From: Idiomarina sp. PL1-037
GTDB taxonomy: Bacteria > Pseudomonadota > Gammaproteobacteria > Enterobacterales > Alteromonadaceae
Assembly (NCBI RefSeq): GCF_034422975.1
Contig: NZ_CP139873.1
Span: 1,922,001-1,986,000 of the forward strand
Direction: 5' to 3'
DNA length: 64,000 nt
In this document: positions 51,409 to 61,104 of the stretch, in pieces
Layout of the letters: each line of letters opens with the position of its first letter
How positions within the stretch are numbered: position 1 is the stretch's first letter
Made by a program: the position numbers and the translations under genes
Notes under the pieces: model-generated
The model's database searches: none
Told to the model about the DNA's origin: nothing
Seen by the model: only the letters and a program-made list of their open reading frames with translations

Positions 51409-52596
51409 GTGGATTATCAACTCTCTGATCGTATCAATGCGATTCAACCATCGCCGACTCTGGCGGTTACTCAAAAAGCCAATGAATTACGCCAACAAGG
51501 CAAAGATGTTATTGGTCTGGGCGTCGGCGAGCCAGATTTTGATACACCGGATTTTATTAAAGAAGCAGCTATTCAGGCGATTCGCGATGGTAAAACAAAA
51601 TACACTGCGGTCGATGGCATCGACGAGCTAAAAGATGCGGTCATTAAAAAGCTGGAACGCGACAATAACCTAAGCTACGAGCGCAAAGAAATTATTGTCT
51701 CTGCCGGCGGCAAACACAGCATTTTTAATTTGCTCAGTGCCTGGTTAAACCCGGGTGATGAAGTCATTATTCCCGCGCCTTATTGGGTTTCTTATCCGGA
51801 TATGACCAAACTGGTTGGTGCAAAGCCCGTTATTGTTAAAGCTGGCATTGATCAACGCTTTAAGATCACACCAGAACAACTGCGCGAAGCCTTGACCGAT
51901 AAAACCCGGTTAATGTTTATTAATAGTCCGTCTAACCCAGCGGGAACTGCCTACACGGCTGACGAACTGAAAGCTCTGGCTGAAGTATTACGTGACTATC
52001 CAAAAGTACTTATCGCCACTGACGATATGTATGAACATATCCTCTGGAGTGACTCCGCCTTTGCTAACTTCCCTATGGTGGCTCCGGATCTTAAAGATCG
52101 CACCGTTATTCTGACCGGAGTATCCAAAGCTTATGCAATGACAGGCTGGCGCATCGGTTATGCTGCCGGACCTAAACCTATTATTGCAGCCATGAAAAAA
52201 ATGCAGTCACAAAGCACTTCAAACCCAACCAGCATCAGTCAGTATGCGGCGGCGGCAGCATTAAATGGTGACCAGAGCTGCATTGATACCATGGTAAGTG
52301 CATTTAAAGAGCGTCACGACTACCTGGTAGACGCCTTAAATAGCATCGACGGCGTTAACTGTGTGCCCGGTGACGGCACCTTCTACGCGTTCGCACAGGT
52401 TGACGAACTAATGGCTAAAGCTAAGGTCAGCAGTGACGTTGAACTTTGCGAAAAACTGCTCACCGAAGCAAACGTAGCCTTAGTGCCAGGCTCGGCTTTC
52501 GGTACCGATGGGTATTGCCGTCTGTCCTTTGCGACCAGCATGGATGTATTAAAAGAAGCGGTTAAGAGAATTAAAGACTTCTCAGAAAGTTTATAA
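51409..52596 (+). CDS. Aspartate aminotransferase (class I, subgroup Ib type)
   Basis: A 395-residue PLP aminotransferase moving an amino group between aspartate and 2-oxoglutarate. GLGVGEPDFDTPDFI, PYWVSYPDM, NSPSNPAGTAYT, the PLP lysine in SKAYAMTGWRIGYAAG and RLSFATS are typical of the AspB-like subgroup. The start is GTG 51409, with CAGGA seven bases ahead; the frame extends upstream without an aligned N-terminus. It diverges from the MATE-uvrB pair. Confidence 0.93.
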   Translation: MDYQLSDRINAIQPSPTLAVTQKANELRQQGKDVIGLGVGEPDFDTPDFIKEAAIQAIRDGKTKYTAVDGIDELKDAVIKKLERDNNLSYERKEIIVSAGGKHSIFNLLSAWLNPGDEVIIPAPYWVSYPDMTKLVGAKPVIVKAGIDQRFKITPEQLREALTDKTRLMFINSPSNPAGTAYTADELKALAEVLRDYPKVLIATDDMYEHILWSDSAFANFPMVAPDLKDRTVILTGVSKAYAMTGWRIGYAAGPKPIIAAMKKMQSQSTSNPTSISQYAAAAALNGDQSCIDTMVSAFKERHDYLVDALNSIDGVNCVPGDGTFYAFAQVDELMAKAKVSSDVELCEKLLTEANVALVPGSAFGTDGYCRLSFATSMDVLKEAVKRIKDFSESL

Positions 52597-53023
52597 AATA
52601 CACGTTTTGGCGCCATTTTCCTGAATGAGCGCCAAAACCCTATTAATTGAACAGTCATTCCAGCTTAAATCACGCCAATATTGCCCTTTTCTATTTTTAT
52701 GGTTTTATTACAAATTACTAAAAGCCCATCTCAAATAAAGTCAATTAGATCCTGATCAATTTAATTAAAGTCAAGCCCGATCAACCTATTTTCAGAAAGA
52801 TTTTTTGGCGCGTTTTTTAGTCAAATTCACTAAGAAATACACAAGTTGCTGATTCTTCAGGCATTGGTTGGTGACGGAATCATCAACATGAGTGTTTATT
52901 CATCAAAATAACGTAACATATTGTATTTTATAGTAATTAAATTACTGCGTTATTTTTTAACCAGACCTGAAAATGCCTCAAAACCCGCACCACTCTTACA
53001 ACTTAACAGAGTTAGACACAAGG

Positions 53024-53093
53024 TTATCCACAGATTCCGTGGATAAGATCATGTAGCCGTTATCTACTGGGACATTCAGATATCTGTGGATAA
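53024..53093. promoter_or_regulatory. Cluster of DnaA boxes
   Basis: A consensus DnaA box TTATCCACA (53024-53032), an inverted near-consensus box CGTGGATAA (53038-53046, 8 of 9) and an inverted consensus box TGTGGATAA (53085-53093) lie within 70 bases. A weaker TTATCTACT (53060-53068) lies between them. The first two form an 8-bp inverted repeat. Two GATC sites flank the cluster. Confidence 0.7.
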
Positions 53094-53100
53094 TGAGATC

Positions 53101-53130
53101 GGCTATAGACATAGAACTTATGTTATAGCC
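53101..53130. other. Hairpin next to the DnaA-box cluster
   Basis: GGCTATA-G-ACATA and TATGT-TATAGCC pair as 7 + 5 bp with one bulged G and a five-base loop. On the plus strand it is followed by AAATATTTTT, so it could end a short upstream transcript. No such transcript is otherwise supported. Confidence 0.4.
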
Positions 53131-53265
53131 AAATATTTTTCACTCACTTGACATTGTCATCAATAACGATTGGCGCCTGTTTTAGCGCTGATATGATTAA
53201 AAACGCTATTTTGCTGACTTTTTCGACAACCAGACCTTTTTCCTTTAAAAACCTTCGTAGAATAG

Positions 53266-53294
53266 TTGACACCCCTGCGTATGAGCTTTAATAT
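53266..53294 (+). promoter_or_regulatory. Promoter of the tRNA-Asn pair
   Basis: A perfect TTGACA (53266-53271), a 17-base spacer and TAATAT (53289-53294) are followed by a GC-containing discriminator, 20 bases before the first tRNA-Asn. Confidence 0.8.
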
Positions 53295-53314
53295 TCGCAG
53301 CCGTTGAATGTTGT

Positions 53315-53391
53315 TCCCCAGTAGCTCAGTTGGTTAGAGCGGTGGACTGTTAATCCATGTGTCGTTGGTTCGAATCCAACCTGGGGAGCCA
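53315..53391 (+). tRNA. tRNA-Asn (GTT), first copy
   Basis: A 77-nt cloverleaf with acceptor TCCCCAG/CTGGGGA, anticodon GTT in loop CTGTTAA, T arm TTGGTTCGAATCCAA and encoded CCA. Confidence 0.97.
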
Positions 53392-53413
53392 AGCAACATC
53401 CAACTTTTTCAAT

Positions 53414-53490
53414 TCCCCAGTAGCTCAGTTGGTTAGAGCGGTGGACTGTTAATCCATGTGTCGTTGGTTCGAATCCAACCTGGGGAGCCA
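53414..53490 (+). tRNA. tRNA-Asn (GTT), second copy
   Basis: Identical to the first copy, 22 bases downstream in the same transcript. Encoded CCA. Confidence 0.97.
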
Positions 53491-53501
53491 CATTTAGAGA
53501 G

Positions 53502-53526
53502 AACCGCCTATACGGCGGTTTTTTCG
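53502..53526 (+). terminator. Rho-independent terminator of the tRNA-Asn operon
   Basis: A 7-bp stem AACCGCC/GGCGGTT with loop TATAC is followed by a T run, 11 bases after the second tRNA. Its right side overlaps the last codons of the convergent glycosyltransferase-like gene. Confidence 0.8.
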
Positions 53527-54539
53527 TTTCTGGACCACAACCCTTCACTCAGTTCTGCAACAGGCTGCTGAGCGCCCTTAGATATCCACTGCGCTAGTTC
53601 ATCTGCAACATTAGGCCAATATAGCCGTTGCGGATTACGTTGGGTTAACCAGCTATCAATTGATACACTGTCGATTCGCTTAAGGACATGCGCCAACCCC
53701 TGCTCCTGCAATATCTGCGCATTCCATTTTTGCTCAAACTGACCGGTTAAAGGTTTTACTGCAAGCGCTTTGCCCTGGCTCAGAGCCTCACAACTGGTTT
53801 CAAACCCGGCATTAGACAAAATAGCCGACGCCTTATTGAAGTGAGCGGCAAACTCCGCTCTCGAAGGTGGATAACACTCAATATGACCTAAAGACTCGCG
53901 CTTAGCCAAAGGGTGAAAAAAAGAAAACTCGTAATTATCTAAAGGCTGCAATTGCTCAATCACATGCCGAGGATCTTCAAAGGGTAAATACACAACCACA
54001 CGTTGCATTAAGCCACCACAGTTATTTTCTTCATGCCTGACCACGGGGGGTATCGCATTTCCGGTTGAAAGCCAGTGCATACCGACAGGCTCTGAACAGG
54101 GCGCAAATGACGATATCAGCTTTTTCTGCCACCAGGACAAGCGCCGGAACAATTCAGGCTCCTGAAACGCATACTGACGACCCAAGCCAATACAGCGCAC
54201 TCCGGCTTTCTTAGCCGCCCAGGCGGTTACGGGCTCATAATCGGTGATCACTAAGTCGTAATTTTTTACCGGTAACTTTTTTACATCGTTCCAAAACTGA
54301 CTCCAGTCATTGTTCAGCAACGTCTTACGTCTTCGTAACCGCCCTTTTTCAGTGACAAAAGACAAACCCTGCTGCCACTGATAATCGCCGAAAACCTCCA
54401 TATCGAATAGATTCGCAACATCACGCCCCGATATCAGGTAATCAATATCAATATTATATTTTGCAAGAGACTTAGCCATGGTGTGACAGCGGCTCAGATG
54501 GCCGTTCCCGGTTCCCTGTATACCATAAAGAATTTTCAT
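53508..54539 (-). CDS. Glycosyltransferase-like protein (MJ1255/VC2487 family)
   Basis: A 343-residue GT-B-type protein. The N-terminal GIQGTGNGHLSRC loop and the C-terminal SNAGFETSCEALSQGKALAVKPL segment are those of the MJ1255/VC2487 family of putative nucleotide-sugar transferases. The acceptor is unknown. It ends inside the tRNA-Asn terminator and overlaps the PAP2 gene by four bases, so the two are co-translated; a role in modifying a lipid-linked sugar would fit but is inference. Confidence 0.82.
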   Translation of the reverse strand: MKILYGIQGTGNGHLSRCHTMAKSLAKYNIDIDYLISGRDVANLFDMEVFGDYQWQQGLSFVTEKGRLRRRKTLLNNDWSQFWNDVKKLPVKNYDLVITDYEPVTAWAAKKAGVRCIGLGRQYAFQEPELFRRLSWWQKKLISSFAPCSEPVGMHWLSTGNAIPPVVRHEENNCGGLMQRVVVYLPFEDPRHVIEQLQPLDNYEFSFFHPLAKRESLGHIECYPPSRAEFAAHFNKASAILSNAGFETSCEALSQGKALAVKPLTGQFEQKWNAQILQEQGLAHVLKRIDSVSIDSWLTQRNPQRLYWPNVADELAQWISKGAQQPVAELSEGLWSRNEKTAV

Positions 54540-55045
54540 ATAACGAACTCCGATACGATAATAGCCAGCGAAGCGCCAGCAACGATATCGCTGGGGTAAT
54601 GGACGCCAACCACAACTCGGGAGGCACCAATGGCAGCAGCCCAGCCAAAGCAGACTAAGCCGAGATTTGGGTAATACTGATAAGTTACTGTAGAAAACAG
54701 CACCGCCGCTGCGGTATGGCCGGAAGGAAAACTGAATTTATCACTGGCGACCACCAAAGCGGCAAAGGATAAATTTAACTCACTGGGGCGCTGGCGCCGA
54801 AAACTGTTTTTCATTATCCAGTAAATCGGTAGCTCAAGTGCAAAGGCAAGTAACAGGTGGGCAAAATAGTCGTCGCCGGATTCGTCCATAAGCCAGGCCA
54901 TTAGCGCAATAACCAAATAACCGTAACCGTCACCACTGCGCGACGTCAGCAGTGCAATTTGTCCGGGCAAATCCTTAGCCCGCAAGCCAGAAAACAAACA
55001 ATAACAATAGCGATCAAAGCGTTGCAAATAACTGATGAGTACCAT
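54536..55045 (-). CDS. PAP2-superfamily membrane phosphatase
   Basis: A 169-residue membrane protein with the three phosphatase motifs: KNSFRRQRPS (about 86-95), FPSGHTAA (about 115-122) and SRVVVGVHYPSDIVAG (about 144-159). Such enzymes dephosphorylate phosphatidic acid, undecaprenyl pyrophosphate or related lipids. It is the first gene of a two-gene unit with the glycosyltransferase-like gene and diverges from rnfA. Confidence 0.88.
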   Translation of the reverse strand: MVLISYLQRFDRYCYCLFSGLRAKDLPGQIALLTSRSGDGYGYLVIALMAWLMDESGDDYFAHLLLAFALELPIYWIMKNSFRRQRPSELNLSFAALVVASDKFSFPSGHTAAAVLFSTVTYQYYPNLGLVCFGWAAAIGASRVVVGVHYPSDIVAGASLAIIVSEFVI

Positions 55046-55239
55046 GTGGTTAAAAACCCATTTTGGCTTCAGTTGTAGTTACCTTGCCAAGCCTTTATGA
55101 CACTAAATAAGCAGTTTCGTGAAGAAAGTATGACAATGCACAAATTTTCTCCAAAACCCACACCTTCTGTCTGTTGTTTATGGCGGCCAAAACACCGATA
55201 ATATGCGGTCTTAAATAACCACAGTATCCGGAAAGGTAA

Positions 55240-55821
55240 ATGACCGATTACTTACTGCTACTGATAGGCACCGTGCTGGTTAATAACTTTGTACTGGTGA
55301 AGTTCCTGGGCTTATGCCCCTTTATGGGCGTTTCCGGCAAGCTGGACACAGCAATAGGCATGTCAGCAGCAACTACCTTTGTGCTGACCCTGGCCTCAGT
55401 CTGTAGCTACCTGGTTAATCAATACCTTCTTGAGCCGCTCGACCTAATGTCGCTGCAAACGCTCAGTTTTATCCTGGTTATTGCTGTGGTCGTACAATTT
55501 ACAGAAATGGTGGTACACAAAACCAGTCCGACGCTGTATCGATTATTGGGAATTTTCCTGCCACTTATTACCACCAACTGCGCTGTATTGGGTGTGGCTT
55601 TGCTTAACGTCAACGAACAACACAACTTTGTGCAGTCCATTGTTTATGGTTTAGGAGCAGCTATTGGTTTCTCGCTGGTACTCATTTTATTCTCAGCTCT
55701 GCGTGAGCGCTTAGCGGCCGCCGACGTGCCGGTAGCGTTTAAAGGTTCAGCTATTGCGATGGTAACCGCAGGGCTTATGTCTCTTGCCTTTATGGGCTTT
55801 AGCGGATTGGTGAGCGCTTAA
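55240..55821 (+). CDS. rnfA: Rnf electron transport complex subunit A
   Basis: A 193-residue membrane subunit of the Rnf/Rsx complex, which couples ferredoxin-NAD redox to ion movement or, in E. coli, reduces SoxR. It has six hydrophobic segments with the conserved [20 protein letters not shown] and [12 protein letters not shown]; the Cys in these two half-motifs bind an intramembrane iron-sulfur centre. First gene of a six-gene operon; GGAAAGG precedes the ATG. Confidence 0.97.
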   Translation: MTDYLLLLIGTVLVNNFVLVKFLGLCPFMGVSGKLDTAIGMSAATTFVLTLASVCSYLVNQYLLEPLDLMSLQTLSFILVIAVVVQFTEMVVHKTSPTLYRLLGIFLPLITTNCAVLGVALLNVNEQHNFVQSIVYGLGAAIGFSLVLILFSALRERLAAADVPVAFKGSAIAMVTAGLMSLAFMGFSGLVSA

Positions 55822-56402
55822 TGAGTTTATTCGGAGCAGTTATCGCGCTGGGCATATTAGCGCTGATATTCGGAGTGATTCTTGGCTTTGCCGCGGTTAA
55901 GTTCCGCGTCGAAAGCGATCCTATTGTCGACCAAATTGATGAAATTCTGCCACAAACGCAATGTGGTCAGTGCGGTTATCCCGGTTGCCGACCTTATGCA
56001 CAAGCCATTGCCGACGGCGACGACATTAACAAATGCCCACCGGGCGGCGAAGCGACCATAAAGCAGTTAGCCGATTTAATGGGCGTAGAAGCTAAACCGC
56101 TGGATGATGCTCATGGTGAGGAAGACGTTAAAAAAGTCGCGGTTATCCGCGAAGACGAATGCATTGGTTGTACCAAGTGTATTCAAGCCTGCCCGGTCGA
56201 TGCCATTTTAGGTGCAGCGAAACAAATGCACACGGTTATCGAACATGAATGTACCGGCTGCGATCTTTGTGTTGAACCTTGCCCGGTCGACTGTATCGAC
56301 ATGGTGAAAGTAAAAGCAAAACCCGAAACCTGGCAATGGGATTTGGACACAGTGAAAGAAAACATAAAAGCCAACAGTATTCCGGTTAAGGTGGTGGAAT
56401 GA
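55821..56402 (+). CDS. rnfB: Rnf complex subunit B (iron-sulfur)
   Basis: A 193-residue protein with an N-terminal membrane anchor, a 4Fe-4S binding region ([16 protein letters not shown]) and two ferredoxin-type clusters ([16 protein letters not shown] and [16 protein letters not shown]). It is the electron entry subunit. It overlaps rnfA by one base and rnfC by four. Confidence 0.97.
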   Translation: MSLFGAVIALGILALIFGVILGFAAVKFRVESDPIVDQIDEILPQTQCGQCGYPGCRPYAQAIADGDDINKCPPGGEATIKQLADLMGVEAKPLDDAHGEEDVKKVAVIREDECIGCTKCIQACPVDAILGAAKQMHTVIEHECTGCDLCVEPCPVDCIDMVKVKAKPETWQWDLDTVKENIKANSIPVKVVE

Positions 56403-58069
56403 GCGACCTGCAGGCAAACAAACATGACTTTAGCGCCAATGTGATAGGCCACTTCCCGGGCGGCGTTCATCCTCCTGAGCGTAAGCAGCCGGCCAGCAGC
56501 CAGCCCATTCGCAAACTTAAGTTACCGCAAGAGCTGATTTTGCCGGTGCGCCAGCACATTGGGCCTTCCGGTAAGGTTTTGGTTAAGGTCGGCGAGCGCG
56601 TTGATAAAGGTCAGCGTTTAACTGAAGCCGGATTAAGCCAGGGGCTTCCTCTGCACGCTCCAACGTCCGGCACCATTGCCGCCATTGAAGAGCGCCCTAC
56701 CGCACATGCATCGGGCTTGCCGGAACAGGCTATTGTCATTCACCCGGACGGCGAAGACCGCTGGGGCAATAAGCACGCACTGCCCGATTATCGTGACGTT
56801 GAAATTTCACGCTTGCTGGAACTGGTTCAAGAAGCAGGTATTGCAGGTTTAGGTGGTGCAGGTTTCCCTACCGCTCAAAAGCTGGCACAACAAAAGCCTC
56901 TGAAACACCTTATTATAAACGGTGTTGAGTGCGAACCCTACATTGCCGCAGACGATCGCTTAATGCAGGAGCACGCTGATGACATTATTGCCGGCATTAG
57001 CATTTTACAGTACATCACCCGTTGCGACTCGGTTCTGCTTGCTATTGAAGATAATAAGCCTGAGGCCATAAAGGCCATCGCAGAAGCCATTGGCGACAAC
57101 CCGCAAATACAGCTTAAGATAGTGCCCACCAAATACCCTTCGGGTGGGGAAAAACAACTGATTGAGCTGCTCACAGGGCATCAGGTACCCAGTGGCAAGT
57201 TGCCAATGGATATCGGTTTATTGATGCAAAACGTCGGCACAGCTTATGCCGTCAAGCGCGCCATTATTCATGGTGAGCCATTGTTAGAGCGCGTGGTTAC
57301 GCTGACCGGTGAGTCTCTTAAACAGCGGGGAAACGTGTGGGCCTTATTAGGAACACCAATTCAGCATTTGCTGGATGAGTCAGATTTTACCCCGGAGAAA
57401 AAGCAACGCATTATTATGGGCGGGCCAATGATGGGCTTCACCCTGCCCATTACAGAAGTGCCAGTCATAAAAACCACTAACTGTGTTCTGGCACCTACGG
57501 AGAAGGAACTGCCCTCTCCCAGACCTGAACTGGCCTGTATTCGATGCGGCGCCTGTGCCGACGCCTGCCCGGCAACATTGCAGCCGCAGCAGTTGCAATG
57601 GTTGGCCAAAGCCAAAGACTACGAGTCGCTGGAAAAACACAACTTGTTCGACTGCATTGAATGCGGTGCCTGCGCTTATGTCTGCCCCAGCGAAATTCCA
57701 CTGGTGCACTACTACCGTAAGGCCAAAGCCGAAGTGCGTAATATTGCCCGTGAAAAAGCCAAAGCGGAACAAGCTCGTAAACGTTTCGAAGCAAGGCAGG
57801 AACGGCTGGAGCGTGAAAAAGAAGAACGCTTAGAGCGTCACAGAAAAGCCGCCGAAGAGCGCAAAAAAATGCAGCAGGAAATGCAACAAGAAGCGCAGCA
57901 GAAAAACAGTGACGAACCGGGAAATAAAGCGGAAGAAGGCACTGAGAAACCGACCGGTAAATCAGCGGCAGTTGCAGCCGCTATTGCCCGCGCTAAAGCT
58001 AAAAAGGCCGCTCAGGCTGCTAAAGAAAGCCCGGAAGAAAGCAACTCAGCCAAAGGAAATGAGTCATGA
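56399..58069 (+). CDS. rnfC: Rnf complex subunit C
   Basis: A 556-residue peripheral subunit with a Nuo51-like FMN/NADH domain ([22 protein letters not shown]) and two ferredoxin-type clusters ([20 protein letters not shown] and [17 protein letters not shown]). The tail is a charged helical region ([18 protein letters not shown]) ending with one [13 protein letters not shown] unit. E. coli RsxC has a much longer tail with several such units (about 740 residues). It overlaps rnfB and rnfD by four bases. Confidence 0.96.
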   Translation: MSDLQANKHDFSANVIGHFPGGVHPPERKQPASSQPIRKLKLPQELILPVRQHIGPSGKVLVKVGERVDKGQRLTEAGLSQGLPLHAPTSGTIAAIEERPTAHASGLPEQAIVIHPDGEDRWGNKHALPDYRDVEISRLLELVQEAGIAGLGGAGFPTAQKLAQQKPLKHLIINGVECEPYIAADDRLMQEHADDIIAGISILQYITRCDSVLLAIEDNKPEAIKAIAEAIGDNPQIQLKIVPTKYPSGGEKQLIELLTGHQVPSGKLPMDIGLLMQNVGTAYAVKRAIIHGEPLLERVVTLTGESLKQRGNVWALLGTPIQHLLDESDFTPEKKQRIIMGGPMMGFTLPITEVPVIKTTNCVLAPTEKELPSPRPELACIRCGACADACPATLQPQQLQWLAKAKDYESLEKHNLFDCIECGACAYVCPSEIPLVHYYRKAKAEVRNIAREKAKAEQARKRFEARQERLEREKEERLERHRKAAEERKKMQQEMQQEAQQKNSDEPGNKAEEGTEKPTGKSAAVAAAIARAKAKKAAQAAKESPEESNSAKGNES

Positions 58070-59118
58070 GTTTCAGAATTGCATCGTCCCCCCATGGGCA
58101 TAACCAGCGCAGCACCAGCGAGATGATGCGCTGGGTTTGTTATGCACTGGTTCCCGGCGTACTGCTGCACAGTTACTTTTTTGGTTCCGGTATCTGGTTT
58201 CAAATTCTTCTGGCCGTAGTGACTGCAATTACCGCTGAGATGGCCTGCACCGTAGCCCGGGAGCGTCCGGCATTTTCAGCCTTGCGCGACAATACGGCCA
58301 TAGTCACTGCGGTTTTACTGGCAATTAGCATTCCTTCATTAGCGCCCTGGTGGATCATCGTTATAGGGACGTTATTCGCCATTGTCGTGGTCAAACATGT
58401 TTATGGCGGCATGGGACAAAACTTATTTAACCCGGCTATGGCCGGATACGTGCTTCTGTTGGTGTCGTTTCCGGTACAAATGACCAACTGGTTACCCGTT
58501 TCAGCCATTAGTGAGCATTCGCTTAATTTATGGCAAACGTTGCACACTATATTGTTTGAATACACGCCTGCAGGCTATAGCGTTGAACAGCTGCGCTCGG
58601 GTATCGATGGCGTCACCATGGCAACCCCTCTCGACAGTATAAAAACCGGACTGACTCAGGGTTATACACTGACTGAAATTTATCAGCGCCCAGAATTCAG
58701 TTACTTTGCCGGTGCCGGCTGGCAGTGGATAAACCTGGGCTTTTTCGTCGGTGGTTTGCTCTTAATTCAGCAACGCATTATCAGCTGGCACATTCCACTC
58801 GGCTTTCTTGGTGGTCTTTGCATACCCGCGTTTATCGCGCATATTTTCGCACCCGACCTGATGCCCGGGCCTATCGTTCACGCCTTAAGCGGAGCAACAA
58901 TGTTAGGTGCCTTCTTTATTGCCACCGACCCAGTATCTGCCGCCACCTCGAATCGTGGACGGGTTATATTTGGCTTGCTTATTGGCTTCATAATTTTTGT
59001 TATTCGCAGTTGGGGCGGCTATCCCGATGCGGTCGCCTTTGCCGTGTTACTTGCCAATATGTGCGTACCGCTTATAGACCGTTACACGCGGCCTGTTGTT
59101 TACGGACACGGAGACTGA
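58066..59118 (+). CDS. rnfD: Rnf complex subunit D
   Basis: A 350-residue membrane subunit with about nine hydrophobic segments. The covalent FMN site is the Thr in LSGATMLGAFFIATDPVSA. The N-terminal SPHGHNQRSTSEMMRWV is typical. It overlaps rnfC by four bases, and rnfG starts one base after its stop. Confidence 0.96.
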   Translation: MSFRIASSPHGHNQRSTSEMMRWVCYALVPGVLLHSYFFGSGIWFQILLAVVTAITAEMACTVARERPAFSALRDNTAIVTAVLLAISIPSLAPWWIIVIGTLFAIVVVKHVYGGMGQNLFNPAMAGYVLLLVSFPVQMTNWLPVSAISEHSLNLWQTLHTILFEYTPAGYSVEQLRSGIDGVTMATPLDSIKTGLTQGYTLTEIYQRPEFSYFAGAGWQWINLGFFVGGLLLIQQRIISWHIPLGFLGGLCIPAFIAHIFAPDLMPGPIVHALSGATMLGAFFIATDPVSAATSNRGRVIFGLLIGFIIFVIRSWGGYPDAVAFAVLLANMCVPLIDRYTRPVVYGHGD

Positions 59119-59119
59119 T

Positions 59120-59761
59120 ATGACGCTGAACAGTATGCAAAAAAACGGTTTATTGTTGGCGGCATTCGCAGTTGTTGCCACGTCTCTGGTTATTGGTGTG
59201 CAGGTGCTGACCGAAGACAAAATTGCCATGCAGCAGCAACGGCAGGTATTGCGCACGTTGAATCAGTTGATACCACCAACCATGCACGACAACGACTTGT
59301 ATCAGTCCTGTCGTTTACTGGAGAACCCTGCATTAGGCAGCAGCAAGCCGCAACCCTTATACCGCGCCTGGGTTAATGAAGAGCCAACCGCGCTGGCAGC
59401 GGAAATCATTGCACCCGACGGCTACTCCGGTGCTATTCGTTTATTAGTGGCCATTAAACCCAGCGGTGAAGTCCTGGGCGTAAGAACTCTGCGCCATCAG
59501 GAAACCCCCGGTTTAGGCGACAAAATTGAAGTTGAAAAAAGCGACTGGATAAAAAGCTTTGCTGAGAAGCAAGTTCGCGGCGCAGACGATGACCGCTGGG
59601 CGGTGCAACGCGACGGCGGCATGTTTGATCAGTTTACCGGCGCCACCATTACGCCTCGCGCCGTGGTTTCGGCAGTAAAACGTGCGACTTTAGAACTTCA
59701 ACAACAGGCTGACGTTTTATTTAATGCCGACTTACCTCACTGTCAGGAGGTTCAGGAATGA
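59120..59761 (+). CDS. rnfG: Rnf complex subunit G
   Basis: A 213-residue protein with one N-terminal membrane helix and a periplasmic FMN-binding domain. The covalent FMN is carried by the Thr in [12 protein letters not shown], and [13 protein letters not shown] is conserved. I chose the ATG at 59120, with GGAG before it; an in-frame ATG at 59096 lies inside rnfD. It overlaps rnfE by four bases. Confidence 0.96.
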   Translation: MTLNSMQKNGLLLAAFAVVATSLVIGVQVLTEDKIAMQQQRQVLRTLNQLIPPTMHDNDLYQSCRLLENPALGSSKPQPLYRAWVNEEPTALAAEIIAPDGYSGAIRLLVAIKPSGEVLGVRTLRHQETPGLGDKIEVEKSDWIKSFAEKQVRGADDDRWAVQRDGGMFDQFTGATITPRAVVSAVKRATLELQQQADVLFNADLPHCQEVQE

Positions 59762-60438
59762 ATGAATACAAACACTTAACCAAGCAAGGCTTATGGGACA
59801 ACAACCCGGCGTTAGTGCAGCTATTAGGCTTATGCCCTTTATTAGCGGTTACCGCTTCGGTTACCAATGCGCTGGGTCTTGGGCTGGCCACCTTGTTCGT
59901 TCTGGTTGGCTCTAACATTACCGTGTCTCTGGTACGCGAATTTGTACCATCAGAAATTCGTATTCCGGTATTTGTTATGGTTATCGCCACTTTTGTCACC
60001 ATTATTCAATTACTGATGAACGCCTACGTATTTCAGCTGTACCAGTCGCTGGGTATCTTCATTCCGCTCATTGTCACCAACTGCGCCATTATTGGCCGTG
60101 CAGAAGCTTACGCCTCGAAAAACCCATGGCAACGCGCCGCCTTCGACGGACTGGCAATGGGCGCAGGCTTTGCCTTAGTGCTCGTGGTATTGGGCGCAAT
60201 GCGCGAAATTATCGGTAACGGCACGCTGTTTAATGGCGCAGAACTTTTGTTAGGTGACTGGGCCGCACAATTGCGAATTGAGCTATTCACGGTGAATTAC
60301 CCATTATTGCTGGCGATACTGCCCCCCGGAGCCTTTATTGGTATGGGCTTTATTATTGCGTTGAAAAATAAAATAGATTCAGTACGTAGCGCCCGCGCCG
60401 AGAAGAAAACGGTTACCCGCGCACGGGTTACTGCCTGA
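59758..60438 (+). CDS. rnfE: Rnf complex subunit E
   Basis: A 226-residue membrane subunit, paralogue of RnfA, with six hydrophobic segments and the conserved [17 protein letters not shown] and [17 protein letters not shown], each contributing a Cys to the intramembrane iron-sulfur centre. Last rnf gene; nth follows after 25 bases. Confidence 0.97.
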   Translation: MNEYKHLTKQGLWDNNPALVQLLGLCPLLAVTASVTNALGLGLATLFVLVGSNITVSLVREFVPSEIRIPVFVMVIATFVTIIQLLMNAYVFQLYQSLGIFIPLIVTNCAIIGRAEAYASKNPWQRAAFDGLAMGAGFALVLVVLGAMREIIGNGTLFNGAELLLGDWAAQLRIELFTVNYPLLLAILPPGAFIGMGFIIALKNKIDSVRSARAEKKTVTRARVTA

Positions 60439-60463
60439 GAAACATAACAACAAATGACTTATT

Positions 60464-61099
60464 ATGAATAAAACCAAGCGTTACGAAATTTTAAGCCGGC
60501 TACGGGACAACAACCCAAACCCAACCACGGAACTGGAATATGACTCACCTTTTCAGTTATTGATTGCGGTATTGTTATCCGCACAGGCTACCGACGTTGG
60601 GGTTAATAAAGCCACTCGTAAACTCTTTCCTGTAGCACCCACCGCAAAAACAATGCTGGCTCTAGGTGTAGATGGCATAAAAGAATACATAAAAACCATC
60701 GGCCTGTTTAATTCCAAAGCCGAGAACGCATACAAAACCTGCAAAATTCTGGTTGAAGAATATGACGGCGAAGTCCCGGAAGACAGAGCGGCACTGGAAG
60801 CCCTGCCCGGTGTTGGTCGTAAAACTGCAAACGTGGTGTTAAATACCGCCTTCGGCTGGCCGACTATTGCCGTAGACACGCACATATTCCGCGTGTCTAA
60901 CCGCACTAAACTGGCACCGGGGAAAAACGTCAAAGAAGTAGAAGAAAAGCTGATAAAGGTGGTGCCGGCCGAGTTTAAAGTCGATGTGCACCACTGGTTA
61001 ATTCTGCATGGCCGTTACACCTGCATAGCCCGCAAGCCACGGTGTGGTTCCTGTGTCATTGAAGATTTGTGCGAGTTTAAAGAAAAAACCAGCGATTGA
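60464..61099 (+). CDS. nth: Endonuclease III
   Basis: A 211-residue DNA glycosylase/AP lyase removing oxidised pyrimidines. The helix-hairpin-helix LPGVGRKTANVVLN holds the catalytic Lys, the Asp follows in AVDTHIFRV, and the C-terminal 4Fe-4S loop has the C-x6-C-x2-C-x5-C spacing (CIARKPRCGSCVIEDLC). The link to rnf is the common gammaproteobacterial order. It is convergent with motY, five bases apart. Confidence 0.97.
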   Translation: MNKTKRYEILSRLRDNNPNPTTELEYDSPFQLLIAVLLSAQATDVGVNKATRKLFPVAPTAKTMLALGVDGIKEYIKTIGLFNSKAENAYKTCKILVEEYDGEVPEDRAALEALPGVGRKTANVVLNTAFGWPTIAVDTHIFRVSNRTKLAPGKNVKEVEEKLIKVVPAEFKVDVHHWLILHGRYTCIARKPRCGSCVIEDLCEFKEKTSD

Positions 61100-61104
61100 A
61101 CTTA

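Larger units (their letters stand above)
52597..53265. other. Gene-free, AT-rich intergenic stretch
   Basis: About 670 bases without a credible reading frame. It holds a 9-bp inverted repeat TTTTGGCGC/GCGCCAAAA (52605-52637, 15-base loop) just after the aminotransferase gene, a short perfect palindrome at 52932-52946, five GATC sites, a DnaA-box cluster and a hairpin (the last two listed separately). Nothing else recognisable was seen. Confidence 0.7.

Noticed and set aside
53024..53093. DnaA boxes as the chromosomal replication origin
   Set aside because: No dnaA, dnaN, recF, gyrB or gidA/mnmG neighbour, and only three to four boxes without a clear unwinding element. A regulatory DnaA site is more likely.
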